Origin: Thermoanaerobacterales bacterium | Lineage (GTDB): Bacteria > Bacillota > Thermosediminibacteria > Thermosediminibacterales > Tepidanaerobacteraceae | NCBI GenBank assembly: GCA_012840135.1 | Contig: DUMA01000017.1 | Location: forward strand, 62,001 to 126,000 | Direction of reading: 5' to 3' | DNA length: 64,000 bases | Shown: positions 29,568 through 39,338 of the stretch, piece after piece | Layout: every line of letters starts with the position of its first letter | How positions within the stretch are numbered: position 1 is the stretch's first letter | Program-made: the position numbers and the translations under genes | The notes under the pieces: generated by a model | Seen by the model: the letters and a program-made list of their open reading frames with translations, nothing else | The model's database searches: none | Told to the model about the DNA's origin: nothing

Positions 29568-30968
29568 CTACACCTCCTGTATCCATTCTTCTAGTTTTAT
29601 CCTGTCCATTACTTCCTGAGGCACTTTTATGCGTTCGGCATAGGGGCGACTTACGGGCTTTGTGGCATCGATGAGCATCTTATCGCCTACGGCGTGTATG
29701 GTGGATGACGGGTCGAGAGACCCTCCCCTAACCTTTTTGATGATATCTACATCCTCGCTGGCCTGGACCCTCGTGGCCACAGCCCAAAGCACTTCTTTCT
29801 CGTTAAAGGGGTCGATGTCGCTGTCAACTACAATCACATGTTTTAATTCATCATGATACGGCAGTGAAGCGATGGCAGCCACTTTTCCCTCTCCATCCAC
29901 TTTTTTGTCTATGGAGATATAGGCGTGGAAGCGGCAGCATCCCGAGATGGGGAAGTGTACTGCCTTTACTCCGGGCACGGATTTTTTCACTTCCTCGTAT
30001 ATGCCGGCTTCTTTGGGGATGCCACCCAGGATAGAGGTATCGGGATGGCCCACCAGTATGTTCATGTAGTAGGCATCTTTTCGGTAAGTTATAGCTTTCA
30101 CTTTCACCACCGGTGACCAGCGCTGGGGCCCGTAGTATCCGGTGAATTCTCCGAAAGGACCTTCCGCGTCCCGGAAGTTGGGGATCACTTCGCCTTCCAC
30201 CACTATCTCGGCATCGGCAGGTACCAGGAGTTTTTCTCCAAAAGCCTCGGATGGCACCAAACGCAGGGGTTCGTTCAATACCCCTCCTATTACCTCATAT
30301 TCGTCGGTTTCCATGCTTACGAGAGCTTCGGAACCGAGATAAAAGCCGGGGTGGTGACCCAGCACGTGGGCTATGGGTAGGGCTTCCCCTTTTTGAGCTG
30401 CTCTCACACAGTAATTCCACAGATGTCTCGGGGACATCCAGAGTCCCAGCTCATCTTTTCCGCGTATCAGCATCCGGTGATGGGAAGAATTGTATACCCC
30501 CGTATCGGGGTCGGGTGCTATGACTGCATCAACCAGGTACGGATATCCATCCATTTCATGATGGGTTAATACCGGCAGCTCCCTCAAATCCACTTCATCG
30601 CCTACTTTTACGACTTCCTTTACCGGAGCTTCATCTTTGCTAACTATGATGGGCTTTATGAGATTTTGGCTTCTCTTGGCAAACTGAAAACTGGTCTCCA
30701 TGCGCCACTGGTCTTTTGAAAGGTCCATGGCCACCGCACATTTTTGTCTTGTGGCAAACATATTTGTAACTACCTTGAAGGGGCTGAGCTCACCCTTCAA
30801 GTTTTTAACCTTCTCAAATATTAAGAGAGGAAATTTGTCCTGATTTTCAAGGTGCTGCTGTATTGCTGTGATTTCGAATTTGGGATCTACTTCTCTTTTC
30901 ACTCTAACTATGTCTTCCGGCATTTGTCTTTCCAAATCCTTTAGAAAAGACCTCAGATCTTTTGACAT
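29568..30968 (-). CDS. UbiD-family decarboxylase (3)
   Basis: AEGPFGEFTGYYGPQRWSP; DSDIDPFNEKEVLWAVATRVQ. Confidence 0.93.
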   Translation of the reverse strand: MSKDLRSFLKDLERQMPEDIVRVKREVDPKFEITAIQQHLENQDKFPLLIFEKVKNLKGELSPFKVVTNMFATRQKCAVAMDLSKDQWRMETSFQFAKRSQNLIKPIIVSKDEAPVKEVVKVGDEVDLRELPVLTHHEMDGYPYLVDAVIAPDPDTGVYNSSHHRMLIRGKDELGLWMSPRHLWNYCVRAAQKGEALPIAHVLGHHPGFYLGSEALVSMETDEYEVIGGVLNEPLRLVPSEAFGEKLLVPADAEIVVEGEVIPNFRDAEGPFGEFTGYYGPQRWSPVVKVKAITYRKDAYYMNILVGHPDTSILGGIPKEAGIYEEVKKSVPGVKAVHFPISGCCRFHAYISIDKKVDGEGKVAAIASLPYHDELKHVIVVDSDIDPFNEKEVLWAVATRVQASEDVDIIKKVRGGSLDPSSTIHAVGDKMLIDATKPVSRPYAERIKVPQEVMDRIKLEEWIQEV

Positions 30969-31249
30969 TTCTTCACCTCTTCGTTGTTGAGAGTTTAATT
31001 AAACGAATAACAAAAAGAAATAAGACCGATTCACCTCTCTTTCAAATATTTACAATTGATTCTTTGTTGATTTATTTTTTTCAATTATTAATTACGACAC
31101 AACTTGACATATTCCCTTGCTACAATTAACTGAAATTGAGGTTTTTCGGTCTTTTTTCAAGACAAATGATTTTTTTTACAAGGAAGAGGCATACATTGTA
31201 AATATGTTTACCGCGTTTTTTACGTCAACGTCGCAATCCGAAAGACTTT

Positions 31250-31723
31250 TCAGCATATTCTAAGACCGCCGCTTTTACTTTTGAATCCCCTTATCAAAAT
31301 ATAGCTCCTGACACTGGTGATCCCGTTTAGAGAATATATGGTTTCAGACAGAAACCTTTCAAGATGCTCCTTGTTCTTTAGTATTGCATGCACGTGGAGG
31401 GTGCTGGGTCCGCTCATTTGATTCACACTCTGCACATATTTTTCTTCCGCCAGGGTCTTTGCCACCGTTTGAAGGTGCCTGGGCTCCACGTCTATTTCAA
31501 AAAAGGCCGACATTTCAAGGCCCATTTTATATGGATTGATGACAATAGTAAACTTTTCAATGATGCCTTTTTCAATCAATATGTTCACTCTTTCCCTGAC
31601 CGCCGAGCGGGACATGTTGAGTTTTCTTCCGAGCTCCGCATAGGATATCTTGCCATCATCCTGCAGGAGGCTTAAAATTTTCATGTCGATGTCATCAATG
31701 TCATTATTGAACATAGTCACCAT
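31250..31723 (-). CDS. Lrp/AsnC-family transcriptional regulator
   Basis: DIDMKILSLLQDDGKISYAELGRKLNMSRSAVRERVNILIEKGII. Confidence 0.92.
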   Translation of the reverse strand: MVTMFNNDIDDIDMKILSLLQDDGKISYAELGRKLNMSRSAVRERVNILIEKGIIEKFTIVINPYKMGLEMSAFFEIDVEPRHLQTVAKTLAEEKYVQSVNQMSGPSTLHVHAILKNKEHLERFLSETIYSLNGITSVRSYILIRGFKSKSGGLRIC

Positions 31724-31869
31724 CCTTTAAAATATATGAGATTTAGGCCGTATCGATATGAATGGTTTTTATTGCATTCATGTGTCAACATCCATAAAAG
31801 CAAAAGATTGAAATTTAAATTCTCATCAAGCAGTGTATTGCAGGGGTCGGTTTTAAAACAGGCCTGCAA

Positions 31870-32244
31870 TTAAAAATGTTCATAAATGTTTTCACACAAT
31901 ATTTTGCAATAATCTTTAAATCTTTGTATATCTTCTATTGTAGCATTATCGATATGCACCCCGGCGGTAACCACCACCGTCTGCTTCAACCTCCTGCACA
32001 ATTCCTCCGCCAGGGGCACGGCAAGGCCATCGTCCTTGTGACCCAGCAAGTTTAAAACCGAAGTGGTGCAGCTTATGCCGCCATCACCTTTGAGGCTGGC
32101 TCGGGGCTGGCTCACGGCTACCGAGCCGATGTGGGGCCTTTCACCGCCTCCAAGGTAAATGTTCACACCTTCTTGCGTAACAGTAACGACCGCTTCCAGA
32201 TAAAACTTGCCTTCCCCAGCTTTTTCGATAAAGACATGATTCAT
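31870..32244 (-). CDS. Candidate LpdD-like prenylated-FMN chaperone
   Basis: GGGERPHIGSVAV and TAGVHIDNAT resemble LpdD (GGxxPHIGxV / TAGIHVxxxT) as recalled; adjacent to ubiD/ubiX island. Confidence 0.65.
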   Translation of the reverse strand: MNHVFIEKAGEGKFYLEAVVTVTQEGVNIYLGGGERPHIGSVAVSQPRASLKGDGGISCTTSVLNLLGHKDDGLAVPLAEELCRRLKQTVVVTAGVHIDNATIEDIQRFKDYCKILCENIYEHF

Positions 32245-32377
32245 ATCATCAGCTCCTTATATGAAATCTCTTATCAATCAATAAATGATTATCTTTTACA
32301 TCATTAGTAATATTCTATGGATAATGGGACTTTCCTTTATAAAATAATATAATTTAAAGACGTAAAATAAATTTAAA

Positions 32378-32406
32378 GGGGCTGCCCTTTCTTCTGGGAC
32401 AGCCCC
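32378..32406 (-). terminator. Terminator after ilvD
   Basis: GGGGCTGtCCC...GGGcAGCCCC followed by TTTAAATTT on minus strand. Confidence 0.7.
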
Positions 32407-32412
32407 GAATCA

Positions 32413-34071
32413 TTATTTCAGCACCGCACCGGTGCAGGCCGATGTTACCATTCTGGCATAGCGCGCAAGATATCCGGTTTTTATCTTTGGCTCCGGCGCC
32501 TGCCATTTTGCACGGCGCTCTACCATTTCTTCGTCGGACAGCAACACATCCAGGCGCCTGTTCTTTATGTCGATCCGTATGATGTCTCCTTCTTCCAGTA
32601 GGGCAATGGGGCCTCCCTCCATGGCTTCAGGGGAGACATGGCCGATGGAGGCGCCGCGGGTGGCCCCGGAAAACCGTCCGTCGGTGATGAGGGCCACGTC
32701 CTTATCCAGACCCATGCCCGCAATGGCGGAAGTGGGTGAAAGCATTTCCCTCATGCCGGGGCCGCCTTTGGGACCTTCGTATCGTATGACTATAACATCA
32801 CCCTTATTTATCTTTTTGGAGAATATGGCGTCAACGGCCTCTTCCTCGGAATTGAATATCCTGGCAGGACCTTCGTGATAGAGCATTTCCGGCGCCACCG
32901 CCGCTTCTTTTACCACCGCGCCGTCGGGAGCCAGGTTGCCCCGGAGGATGGCAAGGCCGCCGGTTTCCCTGTACGGTTTTTCCACAGACTTAATGACTTC
33001 AGGGTTCTGAATGTATGCATCCTTTATGTTCTCACCCACGGTCTTTCCAGTGACGGTGATTATATCCAGGTGCAGCAGGTTTTTCTTTGAAAGTTCCCTC
33101 ATTAGTGCCGGGATTCCGCCGGCTTCATGCAGGTCCTGCATGTGGTGATGGCCGCTGGGGCTCAATTTACAAAGATACGGGGTCCTCTGGCTTATTTTAT
33201 CGAAGATGTCCAGTTCCAGTTCAATTCCGGCTTCATGGGCGATGGCCGGCAGGTGCAGTACGGTATTGGAAGAACCCGCCATGCCCATATCTACGGTGAT
33301 GGCATTTTCAAAGGCTTCTCTTGTGAGTATATCCCTGGGTTTTATATCCCTCCTCACCATTTCCATTACCTGCATGCCCGCCTTTTTGGCCAGAGCGATC
33401 CTGGCGCCGTGGTAGGCAGGTATGGTACCGTTACCCGGCAGGCCTAACCCTAAGGCTTCAGTGAGGCAGTTCATGGAATTGGCGGTGAAAAGGCCGGAGC
33501 AGGAACCGCAACCGGGACATGCCTCATGTTCTATGGCTGAAAGCTCTTCCTCGGTGATTTCACCGGCGCTTAAGGATCCTATCTTCTCGATGCAGGTGGA
33601 AAAGTCCACATCCTGGCCTTTGTAACGCCCAGCGTACATGGGGCCTCCGCTCACCACCACCGCCGGGATGTTGAGCCTGGCGGCGGCCATGAGCATGCCC
33701 GGCACTATCTTGTCGCAGTTGGGTATGAGCACCAGGCCGTCAAAGCCGTGGGCTATGGCCATGGCCTCTATGGAGTCTGCGATGAGCTCGCGGCTGGCCA
33801 GTGGATATTTCATGCCGATGTGCCCCATGGCTATGCCGTCACAGATGCCGATGGCGGGAAATTCTATGGGGGTGCCGCCGGCCATGGCAACACCTATTTT
33901 TGCAGCCTGGGCAATGCGGTCAAGATGCACATGCCCTGCCACGATTTCGTTCTGGGAATTCACTATTCCGATAAGGGGACGGTTTATCTCCTCATCGGTA
34001 AATCCCATGCCGTAAAAAAGCGCCCTGGTGGGAGCCCTCATGGGACCTTTTTTGATACTATCGCTTCTCAT
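32413..34071 (-). CDS. ilvD: Dihydroxy-acid dehydratase
   Basis: [63 protein letters not shown]. Confidence 0.97.
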   Translation of the reverse strand: MRSDSIKKGPMRAPTRALFYGMGFTDEEINRPLIGIVNSQNEIVAGHVHLDRIAQAAKIGVAMAGGTPIEFPAIGICDGIAMGHIGMKYPLASRELIADSIEAMAIAHGFDGLVLIPNCDKIVPGMLMAAARLNIPAVVVSGGPMYAGRYKGQDVDFSTCIEKIGSLSAGEITEEELSAIEHEACPGCGSCSGLFTANSMNCLTEALGLGLPGNGTIPAYHGARIALAKKAGMQVMEMVRRDIKPRDILTREAFENAITVDMGMAGSSNTVLHLPAIAHEAGIELELDIFDKISQRTPYLCKLSPSGHHHMQDLHEAGGIPALMRELSKKNLLHLDIITVTGKTVGENIKDAYIQNPEVIKSVEKPYRETGGLAILRGNLAPDGAVVKEAAVAPEMLYHEGPARIFNSEEEAVDAIFSKKINKGDVIVIRYEGPKGGPGMREMLSPTSAIAGMGLDKDVALITDGRFSGATRGASIGHVSPEAMEGGPIALLEEGDIIRIDIKNRRLDVLLSDEEMVERRAKWQAPEPKIKTGYLARYARMVTSACTGAVLK

Positions 34072-34171
34072 TGGGTTTCTCCTCCTGTATTAATTTTGTA
34101 TCCTGTATTTATATCGGACACCGGAAATCGGAAATGGGAATTATGGAAATTTGCAATTCGCAAATTTCTAC

Positions 34172-34726
34172 TTAATCTGATATCCGACCCCCGTCATCTA
34201 TTATGTCCCTTACGGGGTCCGGTTCGCTATGGATGCTTTCCTTGCCCCGCTGGAGGGCAATGATACCGGTTCTCACACTTTCTATAATACCATAATGTTT
34301 CATCATATTTAAGAAAGCCTTCACCTTGTCCAGGTCTCCGGTGATTTCTATTATAACTGCTTCTGGTTCGATGTCCACCACCTTTGCCCTGAAAGATTCC
34401 ACTATCTGGAATATCTCGGTGCGATTGGAATCCCGGGTATTTACCTTTATCAGCGCCAGTTCCCTCTGTACCGATGCTTTTACGTCCAGTTCCACCACTT
34501 TGATGACGTCCACCAGTTTTTCCACCTGGCTTTTTATCTGTGACAGCTCTCTCTCATCCCCTTCCGCCACTATGGTGATGCGGGAGATTTTTGGGTCTTC
34601 GGTTTCCTCGCCGGTGAAGCTGGTGATATTAAACCCCCGGCGGGTAAAGAGGCCGGAAATCCTTGTAACCACTCCGTACTCATTGTGGACCAGCACCGAA
34701 AAAATGGCCTTTCTCAACAAAAACAC
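34172..34726 (-). CDS. ilvN: Acetolactate synthase small (regulatory) subunit
   Basis: ACT domain: HNEYGVVTRISGLFTRRGFNITSFTGEETEDPKISRITIV. Confidence 0.93.
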   Translation of the reverse strand: MFLLRKAIFSVLVHNEYGVVTRISGLFTRRGFNITSFTGEETEDPKISRITIVAEGDERELSQIKSQVEKLVDVIKVVELDVKASVQRELALIKVNTRDSNRTEIFQIVESFRAKVVDIEPEAVIIEITGDLDKVKAFLNMMKHYGIIESVRTGIIALQRGKESIHSEPDPVRDIIDDGGRISD

Positions 34727-35014
34727 CGCCTTTCAAATATGTTTTTAATTAAAACCTTTTTTGGTATAATAAGTCTAATAAGGTAATACGTTATAAAATA
34801 TATTATTTTTATCGCGGTGTAAAAATGCGCCGATAGTTGTCCGCAAACGGTAAAAGGCACCGTACGGAGAAATCAATTCTTCAGGCCGTGAAAACAACAA
34901 AAATGACCCTTCAAAACCGGCGATATCATAGTTGTACAAATATTAAATTTTATTATAACATACATCACCAAAGTAGGAAACAACTTTTTATTATTTCTGG
35001 GAGGGAAATAAAGA

Positions 35015-36106
35015 ATGGAGGCTAAAGTGAAAAGAATCGGTATCCTTACCGGCGGCGGGGATGCGCCGGGACTGAATGCGGTGATAAGGGCAGTGGCCAA
35101 AGTCGCCGAATCTGCCGGAGCCGAGCTTTACGGTTTTCTTGACGGCTATAGTGGTCTTATCAAGGGAAATTACCGCAAGATGGAAAAGCCGGATATTTCG
35201 GGGCTGCTGCACCGGGGTGGCACGGTGCTTGGGACCAACAACCGGGACAACCCCTTCAATTTCCCTGCACAAGAGGGGGATGAGGTGGTTTACAAAGATA
35301 TGTCAGATGCCGCCCTGGAAAATTTAGAAAAACTTTGCATCGACCGCCTGGTTGTGATCGGGGGCGACGGAAGTCTTGCCATAGCCCGGGAACTTACCCT
35401 GAAGGGAGCCAGAATCATAGGAGTTCCCAAGACCATAGACAATGACATGCAGGGCACCGACCAGACCTTTGGATTTGACACCGCGGTTACCACCGCCACC
35501 GAAGCACTGGACAGACTCCACACCACCGCCGAGTCCCACCATAGGGTGATGGTGCTGGAACTCATGGGAAGGTATGCCGGGTGGATTGCTTTATACAGCG
35601 GAGTGGCCGGCGGCGCCGATGTCATACTGATTCCCGAAATTCCCTGGAAGATGGAAAAAGTGGCGGAAAAAATATTTTCCCGCCAGAAAGAGGGTAAGCC
35701 CTTCAGCATAATCGTTGTAGCCGAGGGGGCAAAAACTCCGGAAGGCGAGAAAATAGTCCGGGAGACCATAAAAGGCAGCGGGGATCCTGTGAGACTGGGA
35801 GGCATAAGTTACAGAATAGCCGACATGGTGGAAAAAACTACAGGGTTTGAAAGCAGAGCCACCATCCTGGGCCATGTGCAGAGGGGCGGCTCTCCCTCGC
35901 CCTTTGACCGGATCCTGGCCACCCGTTATGGAGAGGCTGCGGGGAAGATGGCTCTAGCCGGAGAGTACGGAAAGATGGTATCTTTGAGAAACGGCATTAT
36001 AACATCGGTGGCTTTTGAGGATATACCCCGGGGGTGCAGGACCGTGCCGCCGGACCACCAGCTTATCAAGGCGGCCAGGAGCATAGGGATCAGCTTCGGA
36101 GACTGA
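35015..36106 (+). CDS. pfkA: 6-phosphofructokinase
   Basis: GILTGGGDAPGLNAVIR; VIGGDGSLAIA; GVPKTIDNDMQGTDQTFGFDTA. Confidence 0.95.
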   Translation: MEAKVKRIGILTGGGDAPGLNAVIRAVAKVAESAGAELYGFLDGYSGLIKGNYRKMEKPDISGLLHRGGTVLGTNNRDNPFNFPAQEGDEVVYKDMSDAALENLEKLCIDRLVVIGGDGSLAIARELTLKGARIIGVPKTIDNDMQGTDQTFGFDTAVTTATEALDRLHTTAESHHRVMVLELMGRYAGWIALYSGVAGGADVILIPEIPWKMEKVAEKIFSRQKEGKPFSIIVVAEGAKTPEGEKIVRETIKGSGDPVRLGGISYRIADMVEKTTGFESRATILGHVQRGGSPSPFDRILATRYGEAAGKMALAGEYGKMVSLRNGIITSVAFEDIPRGCRTVPPDHQLIKAARSIGISFGD

Positions 36107-36151
36107 TGGGAATCCTAATGGCTTTACAGCACAAGTCTTTAGGTTTTCCGC

Positions 36152-36715
36152 TCACATTTTTTCAATAAAGTATCTATGGAAGCTCAGGTCATCGGTCAGC
36201 TCGGGATGGAAGGCGGTGGCCAGGAGGTTGCCCTCCCGTGCCGCCACCACCTTGCCATCGATTTCCGAGAGTATTTTGACTCCGGAACCTACTTTTTCCA
36301 CATAAGGTGCTCTGATGAATACCATGGGGATGGGTTTTTCGGAAACGCCTTCCACCCGCTTTTCGGCAATGAAGCTGTCGAGCTGGCTGCCGTAGGCATT
36401 GCGCCGGACCCATATGTCCATGAGGTCAAGATGAGTGTTCTCCTGATTTACGATGTGCTTTGCCAGGAGTATCATGCCGGCGCATGTGCCCCAAACGGGC
36501 ATACCTTCCTTTGCCCGGCGGATTATTTCATCTTTCAGGTTAAATTCTGTCATGAGTTTCCCTATGGTGGTGCTCTCGCCTCCCGGCAGTATGAGGGCAT
36601 CAATTTTTTTGAGTTCATCCCTGGTTTTCACGGCCAAAGGGGTGGCTCCAATCCTTGAAATCATGTTCATGTGTTCCCGAACGGCCCCCTGGAGGGCCAG
36701 GACGCCAACTATCAT
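36152..36715 (-). CDS. pdxT: Pyridoxal 5'-phosphate synthase glutaminase subunit
   Basis: GVLALQGAVREH; LPGGESTTIGKL; WGTCAGMILLA. Confidence 0.96.
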   Translation of the reverse strand: MIVGVLALQGAVREHMNMISRIGATPLAVKTRDELKKIDALILPGGESTTIGKLMTEFNLKDEIIRRAKEGMPVWGTCAGMILLAKHIVNQENTHLDLMDIWVRRNAYGSQLDSFIAEKRVEGVSEKPIPMVFIRAPYVEKVGSGVKILSEIDGKVVAAREGNLLATAFHPELTDDLSFHRYFIEKM

Positions 36716-36730
36716 GCTATCACCTTCATC

Positions 36731-37636
36731 TTACCATCCGCGCTCGGCATAACGGTCCTCAAGTTTATCGATTTCCTGGCTGGGCATTGCTTCTCCCAGG
36801 TCTTCGGAAACCTGCGCCAGGACATCGGGATCGTTGTAATAGGTTACTGCTTTTACTATAGCTTTCGCCCTCTTTTCGGGATTTGATGATTTGAATATGC
36901 CGGAACCCACGAAGACGCCGTCACATCCGAGCTGCATCAAGAGGGCGGCATCGGCGGGAGTGGCCACGCCTCCGGCGGCAAAGTTCACCACAGGGAGCTT
37001 GCCGTTTTCTGCCACATAGAGCACCAGGTCATAAGGCGCCCCCATCTCTTTGGCGGCGGTCATAAGTTCTTCTTTGGGCATGTTCTGTAGTTTCCTGATT
37101 TCGCCCATGACCGTGCGGATGTGCCTTACCGCCTCCACCACATTGCCGGTGCCGGCCTCACCCTTTGTCCTTATCATGGATGCGCCTTCACCTATGCGGC
37201 GCAGGGCTTCTCCCAGGTTTCTGGCTCCGCACACGAAGGGGACTTTGAATTTCTTCTTGTCGATGTGGAAGGATTCATCTGCCGGTGTCAGCACCTCGCT
37301 CTCGTCTATGTAGTCTATTCCGAGGGCTTCAAGGATCTGTGCCTCCACGAAGTGACCTATCCTGCATTTGGCCATGACGGGGATGGTGACTGCCGATTTT
37401 ATTGCTTTTATTATCTTAGGGTCAGACATGCGGGCCACGCCGCCCTGTTTCCTGATGTCGGCCGGTACCCTTTCCAGAGCCATTACAGCCACGGCACCGG
37501 CAGCCTCGGCTATTTTTGCCTGTTCGGGCGTTGTCACATCCATGATGACCCCGCCTTTCAGCATTTCCGCAAGATTCTTGTTGAGGCTGTAACGCTCGGG
37601 GGATGCATTGGTATCCTTAAATTTTTCTTCTGACAT
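36731..37636 (-). CDS. pdxS: Pyridoxal 5'-phosphate synthase synthase subunit
   Basis: [36 protein letters not shown]. Confidence 0.97.
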   Translation of the reverse strand: MSEEKFKDTNASPERYSLNKNLAEMLKGGVIMDVTTPEQAKIAEAAGAVAVMALERVPADIRKQGGVARMSDPKIIKAIKSAVTIPVMAKCRIGHFVEAQILEALGIDYIDESEVLTPADESFHIDKKKFKVPFVCGARNLGEALRRIGEGASMIRTKGEAGTGNVVEAVRHIRTVMGEIRKLQNMPKEELMTAAKEMGAPYDLVLYVAENGKLPVVNFAAGGVATPADAALLMQLGCDGVFVGSGIFKSSNPEKRAKAIVKAVTYYNDPDVLAQVSEDLGEAMPSQEIDKLEDRYAERGW

Positions 37637-37663
37637 AATGGATTCCTCCTTAAAAATCTAATA

Positions 37664-37705
37664 TTGAAATTTTCCAGCGGTGTGGTATAATTGTATCGTT
37701 ACAAT
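37664..37705 (+). promoter_or_regulatory. Candidate pdxR promoter and overlapping operator
   Basis: TTGAAA-N16-TATAAT; inverted repeat ATTGTA-tcgt-TACAAT at 37690-37705 overlapping the expected start site. Confidence 0.55.
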
Positions 37706-37797
37706 TGGTAGGAGTATGTAATTTTGTATGTATATATTATGTCACTGTATTAATTGTTTGTCAATACACTTATATTTTTTACCGGGAGGAGCTCTCG

Positions 37798-39330
37798 ATG
37801 GATAGATATGTATCGATACATTTAGACAGGAGCCTCGATAAACCCCTTTATGTGCAGGTATTCGAAGGCATCGTCCGCCTCATCGAACAAAAAACAATAT
37901 TGCCCGGGGAAAAGCTGCCGCCCATACGCAAACTGGCAGCGCTTTTAAAAGTAAATACGGTTACGATAGTGAACGCATACAGATTTCTGGAAAAAGAAGG
38001 TTTCGCAGTATCGAAGGTGGGCAGCGGCACCTATGTAAGTCCATCTCTCAAACCGTCAGCGGTCGAGGATTTGAAAAAGGAACCGGTCATGAAAAAAGCC
38101 GGCAAAACAAGCGGTCATGGGCCGTATTTCAATCCGCAGGCTGATTCCGACATCCGTGCAGAGAAAGAACAGGAGGGTAATGTGCGCTATGATTTTGCCA
38201 GTGCTGCCATTTCTCCGGAGTTTTTTCCGGTGGAAGAATTCAAGGAAGTCTTGAACGAGGTGCTGGACCGGGACCGGGGGTATGCCTTCGGGTACCAGGA
38301 AAGCATGGGTTACCCCCCTTTAAGGCAGTCTATATCGGAACTTATGTTCAAAGACTACGACATAAAGCTGCCTGCGGAGGAAATTCAAATCGTATCCGGC
38401 GCCCAGCAGGGCATAGACATCATCGCCAAGGCTTTTTTGAATTATCAGGATACGGTGTATGTGGAAGTGCCGACATATACCGGTGCCATCGATGCCTTCA
38501 AATCCCGGGGGGCAAAAATCGTAGAGATTCCCCTGGATCCCGATGGCATCAATATAGACGAACTCAGGGCGCGCCTTAAAGTAAAGACCCCTGTTCTCTT
38601 TTATACCATGCCCAATTTCCACAACCCTACGGGGTATTCCTATTCGGAACAAAAAAAGAAAGAGCTGATAGCTCTTGCCCGGGAGTACGATTTTTTAATA
38701 GTAGAAGATGATCATATGAACGACCTTTACTTTGAGGAAAAGCCCTCTCCCCTCAAGGCAATGGATGATGACGGGCATGTGCTGTATATTAAAAGTTTCT
38801 CCAAGCTCTTTATGCCCGGACTTCGCCTGGCTTTCATCGCATCGAAAAAAGAATTCGGGATGAGGATAGCTGATGCCAAGTATTACTCCGACATATCTTC
38901 ATCGGGCCTCACCCAGCGGGCCATGGACCTTTTCTTCAGAAAATCCCTGTGGCCCGGCCACGCAAGGCGCATGAGAACAATTTTCCGGGAGAAGTGGCAG
39001 GCCATAAGGCTAGCCATCGAGGAGCATATACCTCGGGACATAAATTGCAAAAGCCCCGGAGGAGGTCTTTTTTTCTGGCTGAACCTTCCCCAGGGCTATT
39101 ATTCCATGAATCTATACAATATGGCGCTGAAACAGGGACTCCTTATAATGCCGGGAGACTTTTTCTATCCCGACCGGCGCCCCTCTACGGGTTTCAGGCT
39201 GAGCTTTGCAGAAATTGCACCCGAAGACATCAAAAGCGGAATAAAACTTCTGGCGGAAACTATAGAAAAGCTCTTTCAAGAATACAGACTGAATCCCCTG
39301 CGAAACAATAATTTCAGGCCACTTCTTTGA
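37798..39330 (+). CDS. pdxR: MocR/PdxR-type GntR-aminotransferase fusion regulator
   Basis: N-terminal GntR wHTH (KLPPIRKLAALLKVNTVTIVNAYRFLEKEGF) plus aminotransferase-like domain; divergent from pdxST; ATG 37798 behind GGGAGGAG. Confidence 0.85.
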   Translation: MDRYVSIHLDRSLDKPLYVQVFEGIVRLIEQKTILPGEKLPPIRKLAALLKVNTVTIVNAYRFLEKEGFAVSKVGSGTYVSPSLKPSAVEDLKKEPVMKKAGKTSGHGPYFNPQADSDIRAEKEQEGNVRYDFASAAISPEFFPVEEFKEVLNEVLDRDRGYAFGYQESMGYPPLRQSISELMFKDYDIKLPAEEIQIVSGAQQGIDIIAKAFLNYQDTVYVEVPTYTGAIDAFKSRGAKIVEIPLDPDGINIDELRARLKVKTPVLFYTMPNFHNPTGYSYSEQKKKELIALAREYDFLIVEDDHMNDLYFEEKPSPLKAMDDDGHVLYIKSFSKLFMPGLRLAFIASKKEFGMRIADAKYYSDISSSGLTQRAMDLFFRKSLWPGHARRMRTIFREKWQAIRLAIEEHIPRDINCKSPGGGLFFWLNLPQGYYSMNLYNMALKQGLLIMPGDFFYPDRRPSTGFRLSFAEIAPEDIKSGIKLLAETIEKLFQEYRLNPLRNNNFRPLL

Positions 39331-39338
39331 CAAAACCT

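Noticed and set aside
31091-31115. TTGACA...TACAAT as a promoter on plus strand
   Set aside because: Spacer is only ~11 nt
33638-34263. Plus-strand ORFs of 125 and 171 aa
   Set aside because: Antisense to ilvD/ilvN coding sequence
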